This document shows, piece after piece, positions 1 through 7,463 of a DNA stretch of 20,636 bases. The notes below the pieces were generated by a model, which saw nothing but the letters and a program-made list of their open reading frames with translations, was not told the origin of the DNA and ran no database searches. The translations under genes were made by a program, and so were the position numbers. Location of the stretch: contig CAUZJR010000028.1 of NCBI GenBank assembly GCA_963580005.1, positions 1 to 20,636 of the forward strand. The letters are read 5' to 3'. The DNA comes from UBA8437 sp963580005 (GTDB taxonomy: Bacteria > Planctomycetota > Planctomycetia > Planctomycetales > Planctomycetaceae). Position 1 is the stretch's first letter. Each line of letters opens with the position of its first letter.

Positions 1-293
1 GTCCGATCACGCTGGGAATGCCCTTCCTTTATGGAAACTCGATCATCAACGACCAACTGCCACCCGGGGTGACCATGTCGGCCTCGAGCAAGGCACGCCT
101 GACCAACAACGCGGTTGAAGGCACGGTGATCCTGGAAGCGGCCAAGGGGAAGGACGCCCCGAAGCCCCTGAAGCGATTCCCGATTGCCGTGATGGGCCGG
201 ATCTCGATGTCGTTTTCGATCAGCACGAACTACGCATCCAACCCGATCCACCTGACCATTCCCGACGCCGCCGCCAAGACAGCCGACCGCTGA
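1..293 (+). CDS. C-terminal part of an unidentified exported-type protein (5' end outside window)
   Basis: The reading frame is open from the first complete codon at base 3 and stops with TGA at 291-293, giving about 96 residues; the start lies upstream of the window. An in-frame ATG at 18 exists, but the frame continues before it, so it is probably internal. The residues LPPGVTM followed by a hydrophobic/Thr-rich strand (VEGTVILEAA) and an alternating beta pattern towards the end resemble the Ig-like or pre-peptidase C-terminal (PPC) modules that planctomycetes place at the C-terminus of secreted proteins. That is a resemblance in pattern only; no catalytic motif is visible. A 54-base gap separates it from the leucine-rich-repeat lipoprotein on the same strand, so co-transcription is possible. 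Function unknown. Confidence 0.6.
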   Translation, partial: PITLGMPFLYGNSIINDQLPPGVTMSASSKARLTNNAVEGTVILEAAKGKDAPKPLKRFPIAVMGRISMSFSISTNYASNPIHLTIPDAAAKTADR

Positions 294-336
294 TCGCGAG
301 TGCCGGGTTTGGCGGGTCCGACGCCCGGGCTTGGCC

Positions 337-342
337 GGGGAG
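337..342 (+). promoter_or_regulatory. Ribosome binding site of the LRR lipoprotein
   Basis: GGGGAG lies five bases before the ATG at 348. This purine run, plus the lipoprotein signal that begins exactly at that ATG, decides the start in favour of 348 over the in-frame GTG at 300, which would put 16 Gly/Pro-rich residues in front of the signal peptide. Confidence 0.6.
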
Positions 343-347
343 ATGCG

Positions 348-1679
348 ATGAGAGTCCTGCTGTTGTCATCGCTGCTGTTGGGGATTGCCGGGTGTGGCGA
401 CGGATCCTCGCGAAAGGTCTCTCTGCGGTCCGAGGCTGATCCGATCGCAGGATTGGAACAGCTGGGTGCCACGATCGGGCGAAATGAACAGGGCGAGGTC
501 ATCAAGGTCGGCCTCGACAGCACCGAAGTCTCCGATGCGGGCGTTTCCTGGGAACATCACCTACTCGAGACTGACAGCACAGCGGTCGCCGACGCGGGCC
601 GCGAACACTTCGCCTGGGCACATCACGTGTTCACCACTGACGGCACAAAGGTGATCAATGCGAGCCTGAGGCGGCTGAAGGGGCTGGCCCATCTCAAGAC
701 TCTCGAACTGGGCAATACCGGCATCTCGGATTCCGGTCTCTTGCACCTCAGGGGACTGACCAGCCTCCAGACTCTTCGCCTCATGGGCTGCAACAACATG
801 AAGGGGACGGGGCTGGTCCACTTGGGGGGGATGACCAGCCTGGAGACTCTGGATCTGGGCGGCACCCGGATCACCGATGAGGGCCTGGGGCACCTCAAGG
901 AAATGACCCAGTTGCGGCGACTCGGCATCCGCACTGGCGAGTTCTGGGGCGGCAGGGGCCAGATTACCGATGCGGGCATGGCACACCTCAAGAAGTTGAC
1001 CAACCTGCAGATGCTGTTCCTCGTGGAGTTCAACGGCAAGATCACCGATGCAGGGCTTGTGCACCTCAGCGGGATGACCCGACTGCAGTCGCTCAGCCTC
1101 CACATCACACATCTCACCGATGCCGGACTCGTGCATATCAAGGAGATGGCCAACCTGGAGATCCTCGTCCTGGACAGTCCGCAACTCACCGACGCCGCAC
1201 TCGTGCACATCAACGAGATGACCAGGCTTCAGGTGCTCGTCCTCGGTCTCACCCAGCTCACCGACGCGGGCCTGGCACACCTCCAGCAGATGACCAGACT
1301 GCAGGTCCTCGTCCTGGGCGGTACCCGGATCACCGACGAGGGGCTGGTCCACCTGGGGGGAATGACCAACCTGCACCACCTCCGACTCGACGACGCACAC
1401 GTCAGCGGCACCGGGCTGAGACACCTCAAGGGACTCACCAATCTGAAACACCTTCGCCTCGACGGCACCCAACTCACCGACGATGGGCTGAAACATCTCA
1501 AGGAAATGACCCAGCTGGAGACGCTTGACCTGCACGGCACCGGTATTACCGCCGCGGCTCTGGGGCCGATCAAGCAGCTGACCGCACTGCAGACGCTCAT
1601 CCTGACCGACACGGAGATCACCGACGCGGGCGTCGCCGAACTGCAGCAGGCGTTGCCCAACTGCAAGATCACAAAGTAG
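348..1679 (+). CDS. Leucine-rich-repeat lipoprotein
   Basis: This 443-aa protein begins with a short lipoprotein signal peptide: Arg at 2, a hydrophobic core at residues 3-13, and a lipobox I-A-G-C with the lipidated Cys at 16. It is therefore expected to be membrane-anchored and exported. From about residue 120 to the end it carries roughly 13 leucine-rich repeats of about 24 residues, with the recurring pattern (I/L)TDAGLxHLkxMTxLqxLxLxGT. The last repeat ends in ALPNCKITK, a common ending of planctomycete LRR proteins. Residues 57-110 hold three degenerate repeats (DSTEVSDAG, DSTAVADAG, DGTKVINAS) with shorter and odd spacing. LRR proteins of this type are presumed to bind proteins or polysaccharides; no enzymatic motif is visible and the ligand is unknown. 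The next gene downstream is on the opposite strand. Confidence 0.9.
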   Translation: MRVLLLSSLLLGIAGCGDGSSRKVSLRSEADPIAGLEQLGATIGRNEQGEVIKVGLDSTEVSDAGVSWEHHLLETDSTAVADAGREHFAWAHHVFTTDGTKVINASLRRLKGLAHLKTLELGNTGISDSGLLHLRGLTSLQTLRLMGCNNMKGTGLVHLGGMTSLETLDLGGTRITDEGLGHLKEMTQLRRLGIRTGEFWGGRGQITDAGMAHLKKLTNLQMLFLVEFNGKITDAGLVHLSGMTRLQSLSLHITHLTDAGLVHIKEMANLEILVLDSPQLTDAALVHINEMTRLQVLVLGLTQLTDAGLAHLQQMTRLQVLVLGGTRITDEGLVHLGGMTNLHHLRLDDAHVSGTGLRHLKGLTNLKHLRLDGTQLTDDGLKHLKEMTQLETLDLHGTGITAAALGPIKQLTALQTLILTDTEITDAGVAELQQALPNCKITK

Positions 1680-1790
1680 CCCACAGCCCCACGCCGGGTG
1701 CGGGAGTGAGGTCACGGCCCCTGTGTCACTTTCGCCCGTTGTTACACGCCCAGCCTGCTGCTGATCTTTAGCAAGCAACGCCCGCGCAAG

Positions 1791-1940
1791 TCAGAAAGGC
1801 CCTGGGTGTCGCGTGCGCTTTATAGAAAGCTGTAAATGAGAATAGTTCGCCGACCGCAATAACTCGGCTCCGATGGAAACCAGCGGCACCGTGGCCAGCA
1901 GCATCGCCGGCACCATCACGCCAAGACGGATTCGGTTCAT
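1791..1940 (-). CDS. Possible 49-aa exported peptide, or the remnant of a truncated gene, coupled to the P1 peptidase
   Basis: The ATG at 1940 overlaps the TGA stop of the peptidase gene as ATGA, the usual arrangement for translational coupling. An AAGGTG lies about 9 bases before the ATG inside the peptidase gene. The first 25 residues look like a Sec signal peptide: basic start with Arg3 and Arg5, hydrophobic stretch at 7-22, and a possible cleavage site after SIGA. Only about 24 residues follow, without recognisable motifs, and they are basic at the end (SIKRTRHPGPF). It may be a real small secreted peptide, or the 5' end of a longer exported protein cut short by deletion or frameshift. 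The DNA here is more AT-rich than its neighbours. I do not recognise a family. Confidence 0.35.
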   Translation of the reverse strand: MNRIRLGVMVPAMLLATVPLVSIGAELLRSANYSHLQLSIKRTRHPGPF

Positions 1941-3025
1941 GGCTTTTTCACCTTGTCGTTTCGTCCCGTGAAAGAGGTGAGCACCGCATCCCAGGCCAGT
2001 CGGGTCGCCAGGTCGACAACCACGCGGGTTCCCTTGCGATCGCCGGCATCCCCCACCTCGCTGGTCGTCACCGCGTAAAGCACGTCGCCATCGATCAAAG
2101 CATGAAAGGGCTGGATGGCACGTGCCATCGACGTGTGGACCTGGCGAGAGAGCTGGCTCAGCTCCCAATCGCCGAGTTTCTGGTTGGTCACGACCACCGT
2201 CAGGGTCGTGTTCCCCCTGGGTGTCGACTCGCCGGCATTGGGAGTCGACTCGTTGTACATGCGACGCCGGCCGGTCTTCGGGTCAAGATGACCACGAACA
2301 ACCTGTCCGTTCCGATCGACGATCGCACCGACGGAGTTGACCACCGTGAAGACACCAACCCGGATCGGTCCGCGTCGCCCGAAAGCCCCCCCCTGTCCGG
2401 CCAGTTCCCGCTTCACCGCCGGTTCGAGCCATTTCCCGCAACTGGCCGAGGCACCGGCACCGCGGGCGCCCAGGGAAAAGCGGCCCGGGCGGGCCGCCTC
2501 GAGAGCAGCCTGCCCGAGTTCCCGGTCGGGATGGATCGAGTTGGAGCGGACACCGAAGTCGTAGATGACCGCGCCCGAGACCAAGGCGATGCGTTCCCAG
2601 TGGGCCGAATACTCCTTCCGTTTCAGCAACCCGGTCGCGACTCCACCAACGGCCTCCAGCCCGTAGATCGACCCGCCGGTCAGGCAGATGGCATCAACCG
2701 GAGCCGCACCGCGTCGCATCGCGTCGGTCCAGAACGTTGCCGGCGAGCCGCCCCGGATATCGACCACGCCCTTGGCCCGCCCGGGGAAATGAAACACCGT
2801 GCACCCGGTCGGCCCATCGGGGTAGACGGCCGATCCGATCCGCACCCCCGGCAGGTCGAATTTCAGCACGTGATCACCCGGCAACGTGTCAATCCCTGGT
2901 CGCGAGGGAACCCCGGTTGCCTCGACGGCCGTGCCGGCGACCACCATCCCGGCTCCACCAGTCCCGGCCACCTTCAGCAGGTCACGTCGAGACATCCCTG
3001 AGAATTGCGGAGATGCGCTTGTCAT
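1937..3025 (-). CDS. P1 family peptidase (DmpA/S58 type), Tat-exported
   Basis: The 362-aa product matches the self-processing S58 (DmpA, P1) family. These Ntn-hydrolase-fold enzymes cleave their own chain and use the freed N-terminal Ser/Thr to hydrolyse N-terminal amino acids, beta-peptides or nylon oligomers. Characteristic stretches are GPTGCTV (71-77), the ICLTGGSIYGLEA run (113-125), ARGAGASAS (187-195) and GNTTLTVVVT (271-280). The likely autocleavage site is between Asn272 and Thr273, making Thr273 the nucleophile, as in NylC; DmpA itself has Ser. Residues 12-35 form a twin-arginine signal (SRRDLLK followed by a Gly/Ala/Val-rich stretch). AGGAG lies 7 bases before the ATG. It follows the DUF1501 gene by 102 bases on the same strand, so it is probably the last full-length gene of the 7263-to-1791 operon. 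Confidence 0.9.
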   Translation of the reverse strand: MTSASPQFSGMSRRDLLKVAGTGGAGMVVAGTAVEATGVPSRPGIDTLPGDHVLKFDLPGVRIGSAVYPDGPTGCTVFHFPGRAKGVVDIRGGSPATFWTDAMRRGAAPVDAICLTGGSIYGLEAVGGVATGLLKRKEYSAHWERIALVSGAVIYDFGVRSNSIHPDRELGQAALEAARPGRFSLGARGAGASASCGKWLEPAVKRELAGQGGAFGRRGPIRVGVFTVVNSVGAIVDRNGQVVRGHLDPKTGRRRMYNESTPNAGESTPRGNTTLTVVVTNQKLGDWELSQLSRQVHTSMARAIQPFHALIDGDVLYAVTTSEVGDAGDRKGTRVVVDLATRLAWDAVLTSFTGRNDKVKKP

Positions 3026-3032
3026 CGAAAAA

Positions 3033-3037
3033 CTCCT
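3033..3037 (-). promoter_or_regulatory. Ribosome binding site of the P1 peptidase
   Basis: On the minus strand AGGAG sits seven bases before the ATG at 3025. It supports that start over the second in-frame ATG ten codons later, which immediately precedes the twin-arginine motif. Confidence 0.65.
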
Positions 3038-3127
3038 GCTCGTGTTCTGGCGTCGCCTGCCTGTAGCGATCGCACCAGGGTCTCCCGGGAAACCAGGCCG
3101 TGTCCTGCTCGGCCAACGGTTCCCGGC

Positions 3128-4624
3128 TCAGGCCAGCAGCTCGTGCACAACCCGCGCCTCAAAAACCGACGTCAGCTTCTCTTCCAACCCGTTGTGATCG
3201 AAGAACAACTCCTCGTGATGCATCCCCAACAGGTGCAGCAACGTTGCGTGGAAGTCGGTGACACTCACGCGGTCCTCCACCGCCTCGTACCCCAGTTCAT
3301 CGGTCGCCCCGTACACGCTGCCGGCCTTCACTCCGCCCCCGGCCAGCCAAACGCAAAAGCCTCGTGGATTGTGATCTCGTCCGGCCGTCGAGAGATTGGT
3401 CTTGTCGGGCAACTGGGCAATTGGCATCCGCCCGAATTCTCCGCCCCACACCACCAGGGTGTCCTCGAGCAACCCTCGCTGCTTCAGGTCCTTCAACAAA
3501 GCGGCAATCGGCTGGTCGGTCCGGCCGCAGCACTTCTTCAAACCGGCCACGATGCCGCTGTGGTTGTCCCAGATCTGGCGTTCCGTGCAGACTTGGACAA
3601 ACCGCACGCCCCGCTCGACCAGCCGACGTGCCATCACGCAGCGACGAGCGTAGTTGTCGGTCGTCTTGTTGCCGACGCCGTAAGACTTGAGTGTCGACTC
3701 GGATTCCTGTGCCAGGTCCAGGGCATCGGTCGCCTCGAGCTGCATCCTCGCGGCGAGGTTGTAGCTGGCGATTCGGGCATCCAGTTGCAGGTGGCCGGGT
3801 CGACGTCGCCGGTGGATGCGATCGAGCCGTTTCAGCAGGTCCCGTTCAACCGCCAGGGCAGCGTCGGGCTGAGGCACCTCGCGCGACAGATTCAGCAGCG
3901 GTGCCCCCTGGGTCCGTATCGGCGTTCCCTGGTAGACCGGTGGCAGCAGCCCGTTGTGCCAGTTCTGGGTGCCGTTGACCGGCAGGCTCCCCTCGGCAGC
4001 CAGGGCGACAAAGGCCGGCAGGTTCTGGTTCTCGGTGCCCAGGCCGTACACCACCCACGACCCCAACGAGGGCAGGCCCTGGATCAATCGGCCCGACTGG
4101 TACTTGAAAATCGCCGGCTCGTGGTTCGGATGCGTCGTGTGCATCGACCGCACCACGGCCAACTCGTCGGCAACGGTTCCCAGGTGAGGCATCAGCTCGG
4201 AAATCTCCAGGCCCGACTCACCATGCCGGCGGAATCGCCACGGGCTGCGGAACAGCTTCCCGGCCTGCTCGGGACCGGTCAGATCCGCCGCCACCTTGTC
4301 GAAGTACGACTCGCCGTGAAGCTCGGCCAGCTTCGGCTTGGGGTCCAGCAGGTCCATCTGGCTCGGACCACCCTGCATGAACAACTGGATCACCGCCTTG
4401 GCTCGAGGCGGATGGGGTGCGGTCTTGGGGGCCACGCCGTACACGCCGGGCTGCTGAGAGACTACCTCCTCGGCCAGCAGACCCGAACCGCCAAACAGGT
4501 CCCTTGCAAATAGCCAGGCCAGCGCCGTGCCGCCCAGCCCGTCGCCCACGCGGTCGAAGAACCGGCGGCGATTCACGCGGCCGGGGAGATCGGCCGAAGC
4601 AGCGGTGCCTGGGGCTGGCGTCAT
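3128..4624 (-). CDS. DUF1501 domain-containing protein, Tat-exported
   Basis: The protein is 498 aa. Its N-terminus has a twin-arginine motif (N18-R-R-R-F-F) followed by a hydrophobic Gly/Ala/Leu stretch, so it is probably exported folded. DUF1501 belongs to the alkaline phosphatase/sulfatase-like superfamily, but its members have no established reaction. Landmarks are FMQGGPSQMDLLDPKP at about 82-97, SLGSWVVYGLGTENQNLP in the middle, and near the C-terminus the metal-site-like series WGGEFGR, GRDHNP and DFHATLLHLLG. The usual GGPSHID appears here as GGPSQMD, with Gln at the His position; the two other DUF1501 proteins in this window keep His. It starts 26 bases behind the stop of the PSCyt1/DUF1549/DUF1553 gene, with only a weak GGA upstream, which points to co-transcription and dependence on upstream translation. 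Confidence 0.92.
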   Translation of the reverse strand: MTPAPGTAASADLPGRVNRRRFFDRVGDGLGGTALAWLFARDLFGGSGLLAEEVVSQQPGVYGVAPKTAPHPPRAKAVIQLFMQGGPSQMDLLDPKPKLAELHGESYFDKVAADLTGPEQAGKLFRSPWRFRRHGESGLEISELMPHLGTVADELAVVRSMHTTHPNHEPAIFKYQSGRLIQGLPSLGSWVVYGLGTENQNLPAFVALAAEGSLPVNGTQNWHNGLLPPVYQGTPIRTQGAPLLNLSREVPQPDAALAVERDLLKRLDRIHRRRRPGHLQLDARIASYNLAARMQLEATDALDLAQESESTLKSYGVGNKTTDNYARRCVMARRLVERGVRFVQVCTERQIWDNHSGIVAGLKKCCGRTDQPIAALLKDLKQRGLLEDTLVVWGGEFGRMPIAQLPDKTNLSTAGRDHNPRGFCVWLAGGGVKAGSVYGATDELGYEAVEDRVSVTDFHATLLHLLGMHHEELFFDHNGLEEKLTSVFEARVVHELLA

Positions 4625-4650
4625 TGTGCGGGAGTTCCGAATCAGGCTCG

Positions 4651-7263
4651 TCAGTCTATATAAAGGAAGGCGGCCGAGTTGAGCAGGGCGTGGCAGTACG
4701 AGGCGAGTGCCCGCTGCGAGGCGGATGGGCCGGTGTTCTTGCGGCCCGCCTTCGACTCGGCGGCCAGGTGATCGGACCAGTGCCGCCCGAGTTGTTCCAG
4801 TGCACTGCGGCCGGCTTCCTGCTCGTCGACAACCGGCCGGCGACTGAAGGCAACCAGGTAGGCCCGCTGGATCTGTCGGTCGATCTCAGGACCCGCCTCA
4901 CGCTCGATCCGCTCGGCAAACGATGCCGCCAGCTGGTCGATCGTCGCATTGTTCATCAGGAACAGTGCCTGGGTCGCCACGGTCGACTCGGGCCGCTCGA
5001 TGCAGTTGGGCGTCATGCTCGGCAGGTCGAACGTCGAAAGGAATGTCGGGAACTCCTTCCGCCGCTGCCTCAGGTAGACACTCCGTCGCCACCCTCCGTT
5101 CACCAATTGAGCCGTCACCAGTCCGTCCTTGCGGACCGTCACCGGATCGGCCGGGCCGAACGGGGTGAGATTCAGGCGATCGGCCACCCACAGCGCCGTG
5201 TCGCGAACCAACTCCGCCTCCATCCGCTTCAGCGGCATTCTCGAGAACCACTCGTTGAGCGGATCGCGGCGCTGAGATGCCGTCAGGCCGCTTGGGCTGC
5301 CCGCTTCGACCGGGGCGGAGGAGGCCTGGCGGTAGGTGGTGGTGGCCATCATCAGCCTGTGCATCGCCTTGATGCTAAAGCCCCGATTTACGAACTCGAC
5401 GGCCAGCCAATCGAGCAGCTGCGGATGCGAGGGGTCGTTGCCGGTCTGGCCGAAATTGCCCAGCGACTCGACCAGGCCGCGGCCGAAATGATGCTTCCAG
5501 ATGCGGTTGACCATCACCCGCGACGTCAGCGGGTGATCCGGCCGAATCACCCAGCGGGCCAGCGCCAGCCGGCGTCCCGTCTGCTTCGCACCTTTCCAGG
5601 GAGGTGTGACCCTGTAGGGTGCGGCGGGATCCGAAAGCACGGCGGGCACACCCGCAGAGACCGGGGTGCCGGGGTTGTCGTGGTCGCCGCGGATCAGGAT
5701 GTAGGTGGCCGACGGTGTTCCGCGGTCCCAAAGGGCCTGGATGCCCTGGTTGGGAGGCCGCTGTGATTCGAGAGCCTTGACCTGGCTCAGCAACGGATCG
5801 GCGAACGACTTGAACGACGGGTCGGTCTTCAACAGGTGGGCGATCAGCTTGGCGCGATCGAGCTTCTTCTCCTTCTCGGGAAGTGCCTTTCTCAACCGCT
5901 CCGCCTCGACGTTGACCTGGTGCTGAACCGAGTTGATCTCGATCTGCAACCGCTGGTCCTCGGCCTTCTCCTCAGCCGGCACGATACTCATCCGCCGCAC
6001 ACCAAACTTGTACTTCTTCTCGCTGCCCCCGACCGGCTTCAACCAGTCGTTCTCGTCGAAGGCTCCCTTGAACACCGCCACTAGCCGGTAATAGTCGCGT
6101 TGAGGGATCGGGTCGTACTTGTGGTCATGACACCTCGCGCACTTGACCGTCAGACCCAGCACCACCGTGCTGAAGACATCGAGCTGGTCGCCAATCACGT
6201 CGAGTCGATCGGAGATGAACGAGACCTCTCGCTCGCTGGTACTGTCCGGAGCCATCCTCATGAACCCCGTCGCCACCAGGTTCTCGTAGATCTCGGTGCT
6301 GATCTCCTCGGCACTCTCGTAGTCGACCAGCTCGTCGCCTGCGAGCTGTTCGAGCAGGAAGCGGTCGTAGGGCTTGTCGCTGTTGAAGGCCCGGATCACG
6401 TAGTCCCGGTACCTCCAGGCGTAGGGTCGCATGTGATCGGCTTCCAGCTTGCCCCCAAACGAATCGGCGTAGCCGACCGCGTCGAGCCAGTGACGGCCCC
6501 AGCGTTCGCCGTAGCGGGGTGAGGCCAGCAGCCGGTCGACCAGGCGGGCGAACGCGCCGGGTCGATCATCGTCCAGGAATCGCTGCAGCTCCGTCGGGGT
6601 CGGCGGCAGTCCGTGCAGATCGAAACAGGCGCGACGAGCCAGGGTGGCCCGGTCAGAGGGAGCCGAAAACCCGAGTCCCGCCTCGTGCAACCGAACCGAC
6701 ACGAATGCGTCGATCGGGTTCTGGTTCTGGTTCTGGTTCTGGTTCGGGCTCGGGCCGATCGGCGAACCGGGAACTGCCGTTTGCCTGGGTGACTGAAACG
6801 CCCAGTAGCTGCGGTCATCGTCATCGACCAGTGGGTCCCTGGCCGTGCCAGCCACCTCGGCCGGCAACTCGACCTCGGGAGCACCCGCCTGGATCCATCG
6901 TTCGAGGCGGCTGATGTCGCGAGGCTTCAGCGGTCGCGTGCCGGTGTTCAGCAGGTTCTCTTTGGGAGGCATCTGCCCGGCGTGGATCCGCTTGATCAAC
7001 AGGCTCGAACCAGGCTGACCCAGCACGATTGCCGGTCCCGACTTACCACCCTTCAGCAGCGACTTCCGATCCAGCAGGCTCAGGCCACCCTCCTGGTGAC
7101 GCCGCCCGTGACACACCGTGCAATGACGCAACAGGATCGCCTGGACATCGTGCTGAGTCACAGCAACCGCGGCGGGCCGCTGCGACCACGCCGGTGCGGC
7201 CGCCGCTGAAGCCAGCAGCAGCCAGGCCACAACGTTCAGACAAAACCGAGCTGTACGGTTCAT
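4651..7263 (-). CDS. Planctomycete cytochrome protein (PSCyt1 + DUF1549/PSCyt2 + DUF1553/PSD1)
   Basis: With the start at 7263 the product is 870 aa and begins with a clear Sec signal peptide (MNRTAR, hydrophobic 8-22, AWS). Residues 40-135 are a cytochrome c-like domain with heme motif C48-T-V-C-H52 and likely axial Met97 in GQMPPK. Residues about 184-400 are DUF1549 with a second heme-type motif C375-A-R-C-H379 followed by DHKYDP. After a charged, coiled-coil-prone linker (about 430-475) the DUF1553 domain runs to the end (LARWVIRPDHPLTSRVMVNRIW, then NFGQTG). The family is widespread in Planctomycetota and of unknown reaction; an electron-transfer or oxidative role is inferred from the hemes. 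The frame stays open upstream to 7350, but that extension crosses an inverted-repeat element and would precede the signal peptide. No good Shine-Dalgarno precedes the ATG. An Asn-Gln repeat (174-182) lies between the first two domains. Confidence 0.92.
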   Translation of the reverse strand: MNRTARFCLNVVAWLLLASAAAAPAWSQRPAAVAVTQHDVQAILLRHCTVCHGRRHQEGGLSLLDRKSLLKGGKSGPAIVLGQPGSSLLIKRIHAGQMPPKENLLNTGTRPLKPRDISRLERWIQAGAPEVELPAEVAGTARDPLVDDDDRSYWAFQSPRQTAVPGSPIGPSPNQNQNQNQNPIDAFVSVRLHEAGLGFSAPSDRATLARRACFDLHGLPPTPTELQRFLDDDRPGAFARLVDRLLASPRYGERWGRHWLDAVGYADSFGGKLEADHMRPYAWRYRDYVIRAFNSDKPYDRFLLEQLAGDELVDYESAEEISTEIYENLVATGFMRMAPDSTSEREVSFISDRLDVIGDQLDVFSTVVLGLTVKCARCHDHKYDPIPQRDYYRLVAVFKGAFDENDWLKPVGGSEKKYKFGVRRMSIVPAEEKAEDQRLQIEINSVQHQVNVEAERLRKALPEKEKKLDRAKLIAHLLKTDPSFKSFADPLLSQVKALESQRPPNQGIQALWDRGTPSATYILIRGDHDNPGTPVSAGVPAVLSDPAAPYRVTPPWKGAKQTGRRLALARWVIRPDHPLTSRVMVNRIWKHHFGRGLVESLGNFGQTGNDPSHPQLLDWLAVEFVNRGFSIKAMHRLMMATTTYRQASSAPVEAGSPSGLTASQRRDPLNEWFSRMPLKRMEAELVRDTALWVADRLNLTPFGPADPVTVRKDGLVTAQLVNGGWRRSVYLRQRRKEFPTFLSTFDLPSMTPNCIERPESTVATQALFLMNNATIDQLAASFAERIEREAGPEIDRQIQRAYLVAFSRRPVVDEQEAGRSALEQLGRHWSDHLAAESKAGRKNTGPSASQRALASYCHALLNSAAFLYID
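6717..6745 (+). repeat. Hexanucleotide tandem repeat (GGTTCT)4 plus partial copy, in frame
   Basis: Four perfect copies of GGTTCT run from 6717 to 6740, followed by GGTTC. On the coding (minus) strand this encodes alternating Asn-Gln, residues 174-182 of the PSCyt1 protein, between the cytochrome domain and DUF1549. The six-base unit keeps frame, so copy-number changes would only lengthen or shorten the linker. Confidence 0.9.
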
Positions 7264-7275
7264 CCCAAGCAACCG

Positions 7276-7369
7276 TGGGGTCAGAGCTTGAATAGTGATT
7301 CGTGAAAGTTGCCGTGGCAAATTGCACAGATTGAGTAGCCCACTATTCACTATTCAAGCTCTGACCCCA
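7276..7369. repeat. 94-bp palindromic element with perfect 23-bp inverted repeats (MITE- or REP-like)
   Basis: The left arm 7276-7298 begins TGGGGTCAGAGCTTGAAT, and the right arm 7347-7369 is its exact reverse complement, ending in CAAGCTCTGACCCCA. The 48-base centre has no ORF of its own. Arms of this kind (GGGGTCAGAGCTTGAAT) resemble, from memory, dispersed repeats mobilised by IS200-like or REP-associated tyrosine transposases; no transposase lies in the window. The element sits in the divergent region between the PSCyt1 gene (start 7263) and the PQQ-like gene (start 7464), ending 12 bases before the former's ATG. As RNA it would form a very stable hairpin in that gene's leader. CCCAAGC occurs at 7264-7270 and at 7366-7372, which might mark an insertion target but partly overlaps the right arm. 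Confidence 0.85.
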
Positions 7370-7423
7370 AGCCTGTTTGCCGGCTTGCACCTGCGTGAGT
7401 CGGGTGGGACCATGAGACTTCGT

Positions 7424-7441
7424 ACTGCTACTGCTACTGCT
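7424..7441 (+). repeat. Short hexamer repeat (ACTGCT)3
   Basis: Three perfect tandem copies of ACTGCT lie in the untranslated leader of the PQQ-like gene, 22 bases before its ATG. No role can be inferred. It is noted because short tandem repeats are unusually frequent in this part of the window. Confidence 0.6.
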
Positions 7442-7463
7442 TCTGACATTGAATCGGTTGGCC

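Noticed and set aside
1723..1747. Possible terminator hairpin between convergent genes
   Set aside because: The GTGTCAC/GTTACAC stem has only six pairs with one mismatch and an 11-base loop, and no T-run follows; too weak to call.
561..1778. 405-codon open frame antisense to the leucine-rich-repeat gene
   Set aside because: Its repeats (GHLLEV, QVDQP) mirror the leucine repeats of the plus-strand gene, it has no signal or ribosome site, and the plus-strand product is a clear family member. It is an artefact of high GC and repetitive codons.
3005..4513. 502-codon open frame antisense to the DUF1501 gene
   Set aside because: It lies wholly across DUF1501 and the start of the P1 peptidase, both recognisable proteins on the other strand; composition is Arg/Pro/Gln/His-rich as in GC-driven shadow frames.
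7264..7350. Upstream extension of the PSCyt1 gene by 29 codons
   Set aside because: It would translate the arms of the inverted-repeat element and place a non-signal sequence in front of a clear signal peptide that starts at 7263.
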